The notes under the pieces: generated by a model
The model's input: only the letters and a program-made list of their open reading frames with translations
Database searches by the model: none
Told to the model about the DNA's origin: nothing
From: UBA3076 sp964646435
GTDB lineage: Bacteria > Desulfobacterota > Dissulfuribacteria > Dissulfuribacterales > UBA3076
Assembly (NCBI GenBank): GCA_964646435.1
Contig: CAZYEJ010000001.1
Location: forward strand, 17,710 to 81,709
DNA length: 64,000 bases
Direction: 5' to 3'
Part shown: positions 52,478 through 60,737 of the stretch, in pieces
Numbering within the stretch: position 1 is the stretch's first letter
Layout: each line of letters begins with the position of its first letter
Made by a program: the position numbers and the translations under genes

Positions 52478-52859
52478 GAGCATTCCTCCTCAAAAATCTA
52501 AAATAATGATTTATATCCAGACATTGTTAAAAAACATTGCGCGGTCCCATAGCCTCAAAGGCCCCAATATTTCATAACTCAAGCCAACATACAATAATTT
52601 AATACCATGGATAAAAATGACAAGATGTTGTCATCTAAACAATTTGAAACCATTACACAATCTGGGCCGAAGGGACGGCCTTAGGCCTCGTTGGCGTTGC
52701 TTGCTCTTCCGCTGAAATCTATCCCTAATGATTTATGCTACTTCCATGGAATGATATAATGTGTTGAGAAGGGTTTTGCTCCGGTTGGAGTGATGGAATT
52801 ATGTTTTAAGGGAATATGAACGATATAGGCTTATGGCGGATACTCTAATATTAGATTAT
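52478..52859. other. Intergenic region upstream of enolase
   Basis: It is AT-rich with one GC-rich block near 52670 (GGCCGAAGGGACGGCC, which can form a small hairpin). I see no ORF with family resemblance and no convincing promoter. It contains the leader side of both divergent transcripts. Confidence 0.4.
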
Positions 52860-53020
52860 TGTAAGCCTTCACAGGGCACCGCATCTGTTTTGTTGTCAGG
52901 CACTTGAAGTACAAGGAAGTACGTCTGCGTACCCTCCGCCTCGCATCTGCAGCACCCTGCAAACGGTTACAGTCCAGTGGGTTGCGGTAAAACGGGCGTT
53001 GTAACCCCGTGAACGGTTAC
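52860..53020 (-). repeat. Dispersed repeat R, copy 4 (161 bp), in the enolase leader
   Basis: This is a full-length reverse copy, running from GTAAGCCTTCACAGGGCACC to GTGAACGGTTAC. It keeps both the inner inverted ends and the outer arm seen in copy 1. It ends 83 bp before the enolase start, so a transcript beginning upstream would carry it in the 5' leader. Confidence 0.92.
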
Positions 53021-53103
53021 AAATTATTAAAGGACAGACATAGACATTTATGATGTAAAGTACCCCAATCTGATTTTTGCTGCGGCAAAAGAGGTAAACA
53101 CAA

Positions 53104-54411
53104 ATGACTAATAAGGTAAACACACAAATCACAAATGTAATGGCCAGGGAGATCCTGGACAGTCGTGGTAATCCTACTGTGGAAGCTGAGGTAAGTCTGG
53201 CATGCGGGGTCATTTCCAGGGCCGGGGTGCCCTCAGGGGCGTCCACTGGCTCTCGTGAGGCACTGGAAATGCGTGACGGCAACGCCGAACGTTTTGGAGG
53301 CAAAGGCGTGCTCAAGGCGGTGGACCACGTCAACGGAGTTATCAATGACACACTAAAAGGCAGGGATGCGTGCCATCAGGCGATGATCGATAAGGTGCTT
53401 ATCGATCTTGATGGCACACCCAACAAGGCCAATCTCGGGGCCAATGCCATCCTGGGTGTGTCCCTGGCCGTGTCAAGGGCAGCGGCCATGGCGGCGGGGC
53501 TTCCTCTTTACCAATATCTCGGCGGTGCATGCCCTGGGCGTCTGCCTGTGCCCATGCTCAATATTATGAATGGGGGAGCCCATGCCCGATGGCAGGGCTC
53601 TGATTTTCAGGAATTCATGATTTGCCCTTATGGCGCCCAAAGCTTCCGGGAGGCGCTCCGTTGGGCCAGCGAGATATACCACGCATTACGTTCAGTGCTG
53701 ATGGACGCAGGCCACCACGTGGGCATCGGAGATGAAGGTGGTTTTGCGCCCAATGTTTCCTCCAACGAGGAACCACTGGAAGTCATTGTCAAAGGAATCG
53801 AGAAGGCCGGTCTCAGGCCTGGCCCTGATGTGGGCATTGCCATGGACCCAGCGTCCAGCGAATTTTTCAAGGACGGCCAATACAACCTGCACACAGAAAA
53901 CAGGACATGCTCTTCCGAAGAGATGGTGGATTACTATGAAAAGCTTGTCAACGCATATCCTGTCTGCTTGCTGGAGGACGGCCTGGCCGAGGATGACTGG
54001 GACGGCTGGCAGATCCTCAACCAGCGTCTGGGCGGAGTGATCGAACTGGTGGGAGACGATCTTTTTGTCACAAACGTGGAATACATAGCCAGGGGTATTC
54101 GCGAAAACTCTGCCAATTCCGCCCTTATCAAACTCAACCAGATCGGCACCCTGACTGAGACCATTGAAGCAGTGAGGATGTGTCAGCAGGCAGGATGGGG
54201 GGCATGCGTCTCACACCGCAGCGGAGAGACCGTGGACAGCTTTATCGCCGACATGACCGTGGCCCTGGATACCGGGCACCTCAAGACCGGCGCACCTGCC
54301 AGGGGTGAGCGGGTCGAGAAGTATAACCAGTTGATGCGGATCGAGGAAGACCTGGCCGGCGCTGCCCGGTATGCAGGCAAGGACGCTTTTGTGCGGCCGG
54401 TGCGTTTCTGA
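53104..54411 (+). CDS. eno: Enolase (divergent subtype)
   Basis: It interconverts 2-phosphoglycerate and phosphoenolpyruvate. The 435-residue length is normal. Conserved features include ILDSRGNPTVEAEV, GVPSGASTG, the metal Asp in IAMDPASSEF, metal Glu in LLEDGLAEDDWDGW, metal Asp in LVGDDLF and the catalytic Lys in LIKLNQIGTLTET. Two loops differ from the standard enzyme: NGGAHARWQGSDFQEFM replaces the usual HADNNVDIQEFM, and KTGAPARGERVEKYNQL replaces KTGSLSRSDR. It may be a paralogue type. It is followed after 35 bp by gpmI, the preceding step of glycolysis. Confidence 0.95.
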   Translation: MTNKVNTQITNVMAREILDSRGNPTVEAEVSLACGVISRAGVPSGASTGSREALEMRDGNAERFGGKGVLKAVDHVNGVINDTLKGRDACHQAMIDKVLIDLDGTPNKANLGANAILGVSLAVSRAAAMAAGLPLYQYLGGACPGRLPVPMLNIMNGGAHARWQGSDFQEFMICPYGAQSFREALRWASEIYHALRSVLMDAGHHVGIGDEGGFAPNVSSNEEPLEVIVKGIEKAGLRPGPDVGIAMDPASSEFFKDGQYNLHTENRTCSSEEMVDYYEKLVNAYPVCLLEDGLAEDDWDGWQILNQRLGGVIELVGDDLFVTNVEYIARGIRENSANSALIKLNQIGTLTETIEAVRMCQQAGWGACVSHRSGETVDSFIADMTVALDTGHLKTGAPARGERVEKYNQLMRIEEDLAGAARYAGKDAFVRPVRF

Positions 54412-54446
54412 GTTTTGTGAAAATAACGAAGAGGTCAAAAAATACC

Positions 54447-55961
54447 ATGCCTAAAAAAAGACCTGTCTGCCTTATAATAATGGACGGCTGGGGCATTGCG
54501 CCGGCTGATGAAAGAAATGCCCTAGCGAAGGCCCATACGCCTAATCTTGATAGATATCTATCCAAATTTCCCAATGCTACTTTAAAAGCACATGGCCTTA
54601 ATGTAGGACTGCCCGAAGGTAATCAGGGCAATTCGGAAGTCGGCCATCTCAACATCGGTGCCGGCCGAATAATAAAACAGATGCTTGTGCGCATTAACAG
54701 CAACATTGAGGACGGAAGCTTCTATGAAAATAAGGTCCTTAAAGGTGCCGTTGAACATTGCAGAAAAAACAGATCAAACCTCCACCTTATGGGCCTCATA
54801 CAGGATCAGGGTGTCCATGCCGTCACCAGTCACTGCAACGCCCTGCTTATGCTTTGCAGCAGGATGGATTTTGATAATGTCTATGTCCATATTTTTTCAG
54901 ATGGACGCGATACCCCACCCAGGTCCGCAGCAAAATATATAGAAGATCTGGATGCCGGAATAAAGAAGGCAGGCAGGGGAAAAATCGGCAGCATTATCGG
55001 AAGATACTATGCCATGGACCGTGATACGAACTGGGACAGGGTCAAGATCGCATACGACGGCCTCACTGAACTGAAAGGCATAGTCTGTAAGGACTGGAAA
55101 GAGGCCATTGAGAACGCCTATGCCGCCGAAGAGACCGATGAGTTTATCAAACCGAGAATAATCAAAGGCTTCCCGGGAATTAAAGACGGCGACGCAGTGA
55201 TCAACTTCAACTTCAGGCTCGACCGGGCAAGAGAGATCACCCATGCCTTTACTGATACGAAATTCAAGGGATTTGAGAGACGTAAACTTGATATAAAATA
55301 TGTAGGCCTTACAGATTACTATGATGATGGTGAGTTTGAAATAGCGTTTCCTCCGGTGAGGCATAAGAATATCCTTGGAAAGGTCCTCAGCGATCACAGT
55401 CTCAAGCAATTGAGATGTGCCGAGACAGAAAAATACGCACACGTGACCTTCTTTTTTAACGACTCCAATGAAACCCCCTTTGAAGGTGAGGACAGGATAG
55501 TGGTACATTCTCCCAAGGTAGCAACCTACGATCTGCAGCCGGAGATGAGTGCTTATGAGATAAGAGATAAGCTCCTGGAGGCTATTGCCGCCGGCAAGTA
55601 TGATGTGATTATCTGCAATTTCGCCAATGCCGATATGGTGGGCCACACCGGTGTTTTTGATGCAGTCGTCAAGGCAGGGGAGACTGTAGATGAGTGCGTA
55701 GGTGCTGTCACTGATTCTGTTCTTGAAAAAGGGGGCGCGGTTATCATAACTGCCGACCACGGAAACGGTGAATGCATGTTATTGGATGACGGTTCTCCCA
55801 TGACGGCTCACACAACCAACCCGGTCCCTGTTATTGTCTGCGGTGCCGGTGACCTTGAGCTGATAAAGGATGGCAAGCTTTGTAATCTCGCACCTACGAT
55901 GCTAAAAATACTGGGGATTGATCAACCTGTGGAGATGACCGGAAGGCCTTTGTTTACGTAA
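54447..55961 (+). CDS. gpmI: 2,3-bisphosphoglycerate-independent phosphoglycerate mutase
   Basis: The 504-residue Mn-dependent enzyme converts 3- to 2-phosphoglycerate through a phosphoserine. Asp13 lies in IIMDGWG and the nucleophile is Ser63 in QGNSEVGHLNIGAGR. Further blocks are FSDGRDTPPRSA, GRYYAMDRDTNWDRVK and metal-binding ITADHGNGE. I start at 54447 (MPKKRPVCLIIMDGWG); GTG at 54417 is an alternative. It forms an operon with enolase, so both enzymes of lower glycolysis are made together. Confidence 0.95.
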   Translation: MPKKRPVCLIIMDGWGIAPADERNALAKAHTPNLDRYLSKFPNATLKAHGLNVGLPEGNQGNSEVGHLNIGAGRIIKQMLVRINSNIEDGSFYENKVLKGAVEHCRKNRSNLHLMGLIQDQGVHAVTSHCNALLMLCSRMDFDNVYVHIFSDGRDTPPRSAAKYIEDLDAGIKKAGRGKIGSIIGRYYAMDRDTNWDRVKIAYDGLTELKGIVCKDWKEAIENAYAAEETDEFIKPRIIKGFPGIKDGDAVINFNFRLDRAREITHAFTDTKFKGFERRKLDIKYVGLTDYYDDGEFEIAFPPVRHKNILGKVLSDHSLKQLRCAETEKYAHVTFFFNDSNETPFEGEDRIVVHSPKVATYDLQPEMSAYEIRDKLLEAIAAGKYDVIICNFANADMVGHTGVFDAVVKAGETVDECVGAVTDSVLEKGGAVIITADHGNGECMLLDDGSPMTAHTTNPVPVIVCGAGDLELIKDGKLCNLAPTMLKILGIDQPVEMTGRPLFT

Positions 55962-56002
55962 TCCAAATAGACCGAAGCAAGGTGGGGGAGCATTACTAGA
56001 GG

Positions 56003-56332
56003 ATGTCTGAAAAAAGCATAACTCAAAAAAGCCAGTGGACAAAACACGATATAATCCATGTGATTGCCATGGTTCTATTGACCTTATTTTTTTCAGGGAA
56101 AGCAGGCTCAATGACTGATTTTTTTCGGCAATTGCTTGTCAGTTTTCTCTATGGTTTCGGCATTGTCTATCTCTTCATCGGGCTCACAAAAAAGATATTC
56201 AAATACAATCCTACTCGTGTACATATAATTAAATGGGCTACAAGTCTCGCAGCCCTTGTAGCAGCGTCCCAGTTTGTGCAGGAGGTATATCATATCTACA
56301 TTGAGGTCCTTAAAGGGCAGACACCTCAGTAA
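56003..56332 (+). CDS. Small membrane protein of unknown function
   Basis: The 109-residue protein has hydrophobic segments at about residues 18-31 (DIIHVIAMVLLTLFF), 42-62 (FRQLLVSFLYGFGIVYLFIG) and 78-92 (WATSLAALVAASQFV) and a polar N-terminus. GGGGAG lies 12 bases upstream. It follows gpmI by 41 bp and could be cotranscribed. No family is recognised. Confidence 0.65.
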   Translation: MSEKSITQKSQWTKHDIIHVIAMVLLTLFFSGKAGSMTDFFRQLLVSFLYGFGIVYLFIGLTKKIFKYNPTRVHIIKWATSLAALVAASQFVQEVYHIYIEVLKGQTPQ

Positions 56333-56476
56333 AGCTGCACAGGCCGGGTTTGCGACCAACGGTGATTTCCTTGCAAGATGAACCACATCTTTGCTTGACT
56401 AATGTTCTAACAATAGTTTATCGTAGTAACTAATTGTAATTCATTAAAGTCTTGTGTCTTTTCTTGGGAGAATAGT

Positions 56477-56809
56477 ATGCGAAAATATAATCGCAACAAT
56501 TCAGTTCATCTAAGAAATGACGGAATTGCCGGGTCCCATCTGTGGCTGATCGTAGGTATTATTCTCGGGCTTGTTTTTCTCTGGGATATGGTGGGGCCTT
56601 TTGGGCTATGGAAACTTCACCGGATGAAGAAGGAACGCGAACGGATTTATCTGTCAAGCCTGGAGCTTACCAAGAAAAATACCGCCCTTGAGGAGCAGAT
56701 CAAAAGGCTCAAAGATGATCCAGAGTATCAGGAGTATATGGTCCGCCGGGAGTTGGTCTGGGTCAGGGACAATGAAATCCTGTATAAGTTTCTGGGTAAA
56801 AAAAAGTAA
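56477..56809 (+). CDS. FtsB/DivIC-family septum formation protein
   Basis: The 110-residue bitopic protein has one transmembrane helix (LWLIVGIILGLVFLWDMV) followed by a periplasmic coiled coil (RIYLSSLELTKKNTALEEQI) and the typical ending YQEYMVRRELVWVRDNEILY. FtsB binds FtsL and FtsQ in the divisome. The start has GGGAGAAT just upstream. It lies some distance from other division genes. Confidence 0.88.
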   Translation: MRKYNRNNSVHLRNDGIAGSHLWLIVGIILGLVFLWDMVGPFGLWKLHRMKKERERIYLSSLELTKKNTALEEQIKRLKDDPEYQEYMVRRELVWVRDNEILYKFLGKKK

Positions 56810-56814
56810 GAGCT

Positions 56815-56999
56815 GATTCCGCTGAAAAAACCCAATCTGCGGCGCTCAATTAAATGTTGAATGCTGAATGCTAAATGCTGAATTGTGGAAGATAATTTAA
56901 AAAACATATACCTTAATTCAACATTCAGCATTATCTATAAAGGGATGCATCTCGGGCTTTTTGAACGGAATCATGTTTCAGGGTTTTTGCAGTGTAATC
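56815..56999 (+). repeat. Dispersed repeat B, copy 2, interrupted by element P
   Basis: The left part (CCGCTGAAAAAACCCAATCTG, CGGCGCTC) and right part (TGCATCTCGGGCTTTTTGAA, CGGAATCATGTTTCAG, AGTGTAATC) match the reverse complement of 31209-31353. The central 60-70 bp of repeat B are replaced by palindrome P2. The right part keeps an open frame and gives the next ORF a false N-terminal extension. Confidence 0.85.
56851..56944 (-). repeat. Palindromic element P, copy 2, centre inverted
   Basis: Arms AATGTTGAATGCTGAAT / ATTCAACATTCAGCATT enclose GAATTGTGGAAGAT...AACATATACC, which is the reverse complement of the centre in copy 1. The right flank CATTATCTATAAAGGG is in the same orientation in both copies. 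Confidence 0.85.
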
Positions 57000-57017
57000 A
57001 GAGCTGAAATAGTTTCT

Positions 57018-57392
57018 ATGATACGTGTACATACCTTTTTGAAATATGCCAGGACACACCTTCAGGAGGCAGAGGCTGCATTACTGGAGGATCATCCGGC
57101 GGTTGCTATCGGCCGTTGTTCAGATATGGCCATAGCCTTGATCAAGGCCATGGCCGCAGCCCTTCCCGGAATAAAAAAAGATTTTCTGGAGATGGACAAC
57201 AAGGCTTTATATAAAGCCATTTCCGACCTCACGTATACGCCGGATGAGGCAAGACGAATTACCCAGTCCATTTGGGAATTACGGAAAGCTGAGGAGTCAG
57301 GTGATAGCCTTCCCTCAAAGGCCGAGGCCAAGCCAGTCTTTACCAAGGCAGAGGAGACTTTCAAGTTGGTTCATGATCTCTGTGTCGGCTGA
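57018..57392 (+). CDS. HEPN-like helical protein upstream of addA-like gene
   Basis: From ATG 57018 the product has 124 residues; upstream codons (MNGIMFQGFCSVIRAEIVS) derive from repeat B and are unlikely to be translated. It is all-helical, with FLKYARTHLQEAEAALLEDH then PAVAIGRCSDMAIALIKAMA, as in HEPN domains, but without a clear Rx4-6H nuclease motif. Its stop is 3 bp before the AddA-like gene, so they are probably cotranscribed. The ribosome-binding site is weak. Confidence 0.7.
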   Translation: MIRVHTFLKYARTHLQEAEAALLEDHPAVAIGRCSDMAIALIKAMAAALPGIKKDFLEMDNKALYKAISDLTYTPDEARRITQSIWELRKAEESGDSLPSKAEAKPVFTKAEETFKLVHDLCVG

Positions 57393-57395
57393 AAT

Positions 57396-60300
57396 ATGCT
57401 TCCTTCAGACCATGAGCTTTCCTTTCCTCACGCTTTGAGGGTCGAGGCCTCTGCCGGTTCCGGCAAGACCTTTCTTCTCGCCTGCAGATTTGTACAGTTT
57501 CTTCTTTCAGAAAAGATTCCCAGGAGCCGCCTTAAAAATCTACTTGCCATAACCTTTACCAACGAAGCCACTGCGGAGATGCGGAAACGCATACTGAAGC
57601 TTTTGAAGCAGGCGGCCTTTGAAGAAAAGGAAGCCATAGAAGTCCTTTCTCCCTTACTGGATTTGTCACAGGCAAGGATGAAGGAACTCGCGCTGAAACA
57701 GGTAGATGAGATCCTCGCAGGGTATGATGAGTGGCAGGTCAGGACTATTGACAGCTTCATATACCGCCTGATCCAGGCGGCCCCTCAGGAACTGGGGCTG
57801 TCGCAGCAAGACGAAATCGAGACACACGAGGCGCCACTCAAGGCTGCCGCCCTTGACCGTATTTTGCTTTGTTCAGCACAAGATCCCGGGTTGTGGGAAC
57901 TGCTGCAGGGCTTTGTGCATCATTATCTTCTTTTCCAGGCACGCGCTTCCTGGTGGCCTGGGGCAGAGCTTCTCCGGATGTTGGAGTCGCTTAATGAAAA
58001 AGAAACAACCTATGGTCTCCGGTTCGAGATGGAAAAAAGACGCACGGGCTCCCGGGATTTGGCCATGGAGTTGTCCCGGTCGGCTCAGGGCTTCCTGGAT
58101 AAGGCAAAGGCCAATGGTCTGAAGCTAAAATCCTTCAGCCACAAGGCCCTGTCAGGGGTAGTTCGCGGAGACCTGCCCAAGGCACTCTCCTCAAAGGCAT
58201 GGGAAAAAGAAGAGCTAAAAGATCTGTGCCTTAAGGAAGCAAGTATTCCCAAAGGCCCTTCTGTTGAATGGATGGAGTTAAGGACCCTTGCCGGGGCGTA
58301 TGCCGAGACAAGGGCACTTGAGGTATCAGGGCCGTATTTGAAGATGCTGGCTCCATGGAAAGACCGGCTCTCAGATCTCAAGTCCGGATCAAGGAGTATT
58401 TTTTTTAGCGATATTAACAGCCTTGCAAGGAGACTCCTGACCGAATTCGCCCTGCCGGAGGTAATCTTTCGTCTTGGAGACCGGCTGTATCACTTCCTGC
58501 TGGACGAGTTTCAAGATACCAGTATCCTCCAGTGGGAATCACTTTTCCCTTTGATTGACAATGCCATGTCGCAAGGGGGATCCCTGTTCTGCGTAGGGGA
58601 CAGGAAACAATTGCTTTACAGGTGGAGAGGGAGTGATCTCGAGGTATTTCAAAATGGCCCCGGGTCCTTTGCCTCTCTTGGAGACACCGGCCCTCTGGAT
58701 CTTGTTCTTCCATATAACTGGAGAAGCAGGGAAATCCTGCTCAGGTTTGTGGCCCAGGTATTTGACAGGGAAAATCTTGGGGGCTGGATAAAAGAAAAGC
58801 CTGCTATATCGGATGTCATAGACCCCGGATATATAGGCAACGTATTCTCAGGAGCCGCGCAGGAGCTTCCGCCTGCCCATGCAATCAGCCACAAGGGAGG
58901 CATGGTGAGGGTGGAGATCTTCAGCCAGGAAGGGCGCTCAGAGGAAATAAAAGAGGAATCAAAATTCCGCCTGATCAAGCTCTTAAAGGGAGATGTCCTC
59001 TTTCGCCACAGTCCCAGGGACGTACTGGTACTTGTCAGGGACAATCAGGACGTACAGGATTTCAGCCACAGCCTCATCTCAGCAGGCATCCCGGTTTTTT
59101 CCCACAGGCAGCTTGACATCAGGGAGGATCCACTGGTGCAGGAGATCCTTGAGATCCTGCGCTTTTTAGAAATGCCTGTTGATGACCAGGCATTGGCTTC
59201 TGTAATTACCGGAAATATTCTAAAAGCTGCCTGGAGGGAAGAGACAGCAGGACTCAGCCCCTGGGAATGGATCGAGGACCAAAGGTTAAAGAGCAAAGGG
59301 CAAGGGATAAAGTATCTTTATCAGAGGCTTCAGAAGGACTTCCCCAGCCTTTGGGCAAAGACCCTGGGTGATGCCTTTGGCTCCGTGGGCTTTTTGCCCC
59401 CTTATGACCTTGTATCCATGCTTGTTCGCAGAATGGATCTAATCCGGTGTTTCCCAAACCATTTTGTTGCATTGAGTCACCTCCTGGAGCTGCTATATGC
59501 TAATGAAGCTGAATATGGCGGCGATCTCAGGGGCTTTATCCAGTGGATGGAGACCGGACCTGATGATATCTTCGGTGTAAAGACCCCCCAGGAAATAGAT
59601 GCCGTAAGGATCATGACCGTCCATAAGGCCAAGGGGCTGGAGGCCAAGGTAGTGATACTGCCGCTTGCAACTCTCGGGATGAAGGCCGATGGCCGTATAT
59701 ACTCCATGGATGGAGGGGTCCTCAAGGTATGGCACACCAGCAAGGAACTCAGAAACGTATCTCAAAGGCTCTTGGACCTCTATAAAAAAGAATGCGGCAA
59801 GGCATGGCTGGACGAACTCAATGTCCTCTATGTCTCCCTTACCAGGGCAAAAGACGAATTATACGTATTTGTTCCACAGAAGGCCGGGGGCAGACAGAAA
59901 AACAGGTTGATATCCATGCTGGAACCGCTTTTAAACGGAAATCTCGTGGCCAAGTGGGGAGATACGATTGAAAGAAAAATCCTGGAAAGTGAGAGGAGTA
60001 ATCTCATTGGACAACCGGTTGACCGCGAACCTCACGAAAAAACACGAAAAAATAAGGCGAAAAAAGTTGATGAAGGATGGAACTGGCCCAAATACCTGGT
60101 CAGGAGGCCCACAGAATTAAAGGTCTTGTTGTCTCCAACAAGGAAAAGCGCAACAGGGCTCGGGGACTTTGTACACAGGCTCCTTGCAACACTGGATGGC
60201 CCCCTTGATTGCCAATGCAGCCCTGAGGAAGTACAGGCACTGCTGCAGGAAATCTTTTTGTCTATTCCCGAAAGCCCTGATGTTGACATAGGCAAAGAGA

Positions 60301-60614
60301 TAGACCTCGGGACTATAGCCCGGACTATCTGCCATCCCATGGCAAGGCCGCTTTTCTGGACAGGTACAGAGGATCAGATCTGGGTGGAAAAAGAAGTGGC
60401 TGACAAAACAGGCGAAATCTTCAGGCCGGACAGGCTGGTTAAGGGCCAAAATACGCTATGGGTCGGCGAGTACAAGACAGGCAGCAGGGCAAGAGCAGAA
60501 GACAGAAGACAGGTATCTCAATATTTGGATTTACTTTCTCAACTTTACCCAAACCACAAAACCAGGGGTGTGATTCTTTATCTTGAGCAGGAAAGGGTGG
60601 AAGTGATTGGGTGA
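57396..60614 (+). CDS. AddA/RecB-like UvrD-family helicase-nuclease
   Basis: The 1072-residue protein has Walker A EASAGSGKTFLLA (17-29), AITFTNEATAEMRKRI (motif Ia), FLLDEFQDTSILQWE (motif II), RIMTVHKAKGLEAKVVILP (motif V) and LNVLYVSLTRAKDELYVF (motif VI). A C-terminal PD-(D/E)XK nuclease follows (RPDRLVKGQNTLWVGEYKTG, with Asp and ExK visible). It should unwind and trim double-strand breaks for RecA loading together with the next gene. Around residues 877-890 the segment HEKTRKNKAKK is encoded by a CACGAAAAAA repeat, apparently an in-frame insertion. Confidence 0.9.
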   Translation: MLPSDHELSFPHALRVEASAGSGKTFLLACRFVQFLLSEKIPRSRLKNLLAITFTNEATAEMRKRILKLLKQAAFEEKEAIEVLSPLLDLSQARMKELALKQVDEILAGYDEWQVRTIDSFIYRLIQAAPQELGLSQQDEIETHEAPLKAAALDRILLCSAQDPGLWELLQGFVHHYLLFQARASWWPGAELLRMLESLNEKETTYGLRFEMEKRRTGSRDLAMELSRSAQGFLDKAKANGLKLKSFSHKALSGVVRGDLPKALSSKAWEKEELKDLCLKEASIPKGPSVEWMELRTLAGAYAETRALEVSGPYLKMLAPWKDRLSDLKSGSRSIFFSDINSLARRLLTEFALPEVIFRLGDRLYHFLLDEFQDTSILQWESLFPLIDNAMSQGGSLFCVGDRKQLLYRWRGSDLEVFQNGPGSFASLGDTGPLDLVLPYNWRSREILLRFVAQVFDRENLGGWIKEKPAISDVIDPGYIGNVFSGAAQELPPAHAISHKGGMVRVEIFSQEGRSEEIKEESKFRLIKLLKGDVLFRHSPRDVLVLVRDNQDVQDFSHSLISAGIPVFSHRQLDIREDPLVQEILEILRFLEMPVDDQALASVITGNILKAAWREETAGLSPWEWIEDQRLKSKGQGIKYLYQRLQKDFPSLWAKTLGDAFGSVGFLPPYDLVSMLVRRMDLIRCFPNHFVALSHLLELLYANEAEYGGDLRGFIQWMETGPDDIFGVKTPQEIDAVRIMTVHKAKGLEAKVVILPLATLGMKADGRIYSMDGGVLKVWHTSKELRNVSQRLLDLYKKECGKAWLDELNVLYVSLTRAKDELYVFVPQKAGGRQKNRLISMLEPLLNGNLVAKWGDTIERKILESERSNLIGQPVDREPHEKTRKNKAKKVDEGWNWPKYLVRRPTELKVLLSPTRKSATGLGDFVHRLLATLDGPLDCQCSPEEVQALLQEIFLSIPESPDVDIGKEIDLGTIARTICHPMARPLFWTGTEDQIWVEKEVADKTGEIFRPDRLVKGQNTLWVGEYKTGSRARAEDRRQVSQYLDLLSQLYPNHKTRGVILYLEQERVEVIG

Positions 60615-60620
60615 TTTTTT

Positions 60621-60695
60621 CACCGCCCGCTTCGCTCAAGACGCAAAATTCGCGAAGGAAATAAACTTAGCGTTCTTTGCGTCTTTGCGGTGAAA
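60621..60695. repeat. Palindrome between the AddA- and AddB-like genes
   Basis: TCACCGCCCGCTTCGCTCAAGACGC is partly complementary to GCGTCTTTGCGGTGA across an AT-rich loop. It is of the same style as the larger palindrome at 9892-10005. It may attenuate expression of the second gene. Confidence 0.55.
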
Positions 60696-60737
60696 CAGTA
60701 TTCAGACAAAGACCTTTTTAGGGGTGGTGGTTGACCA

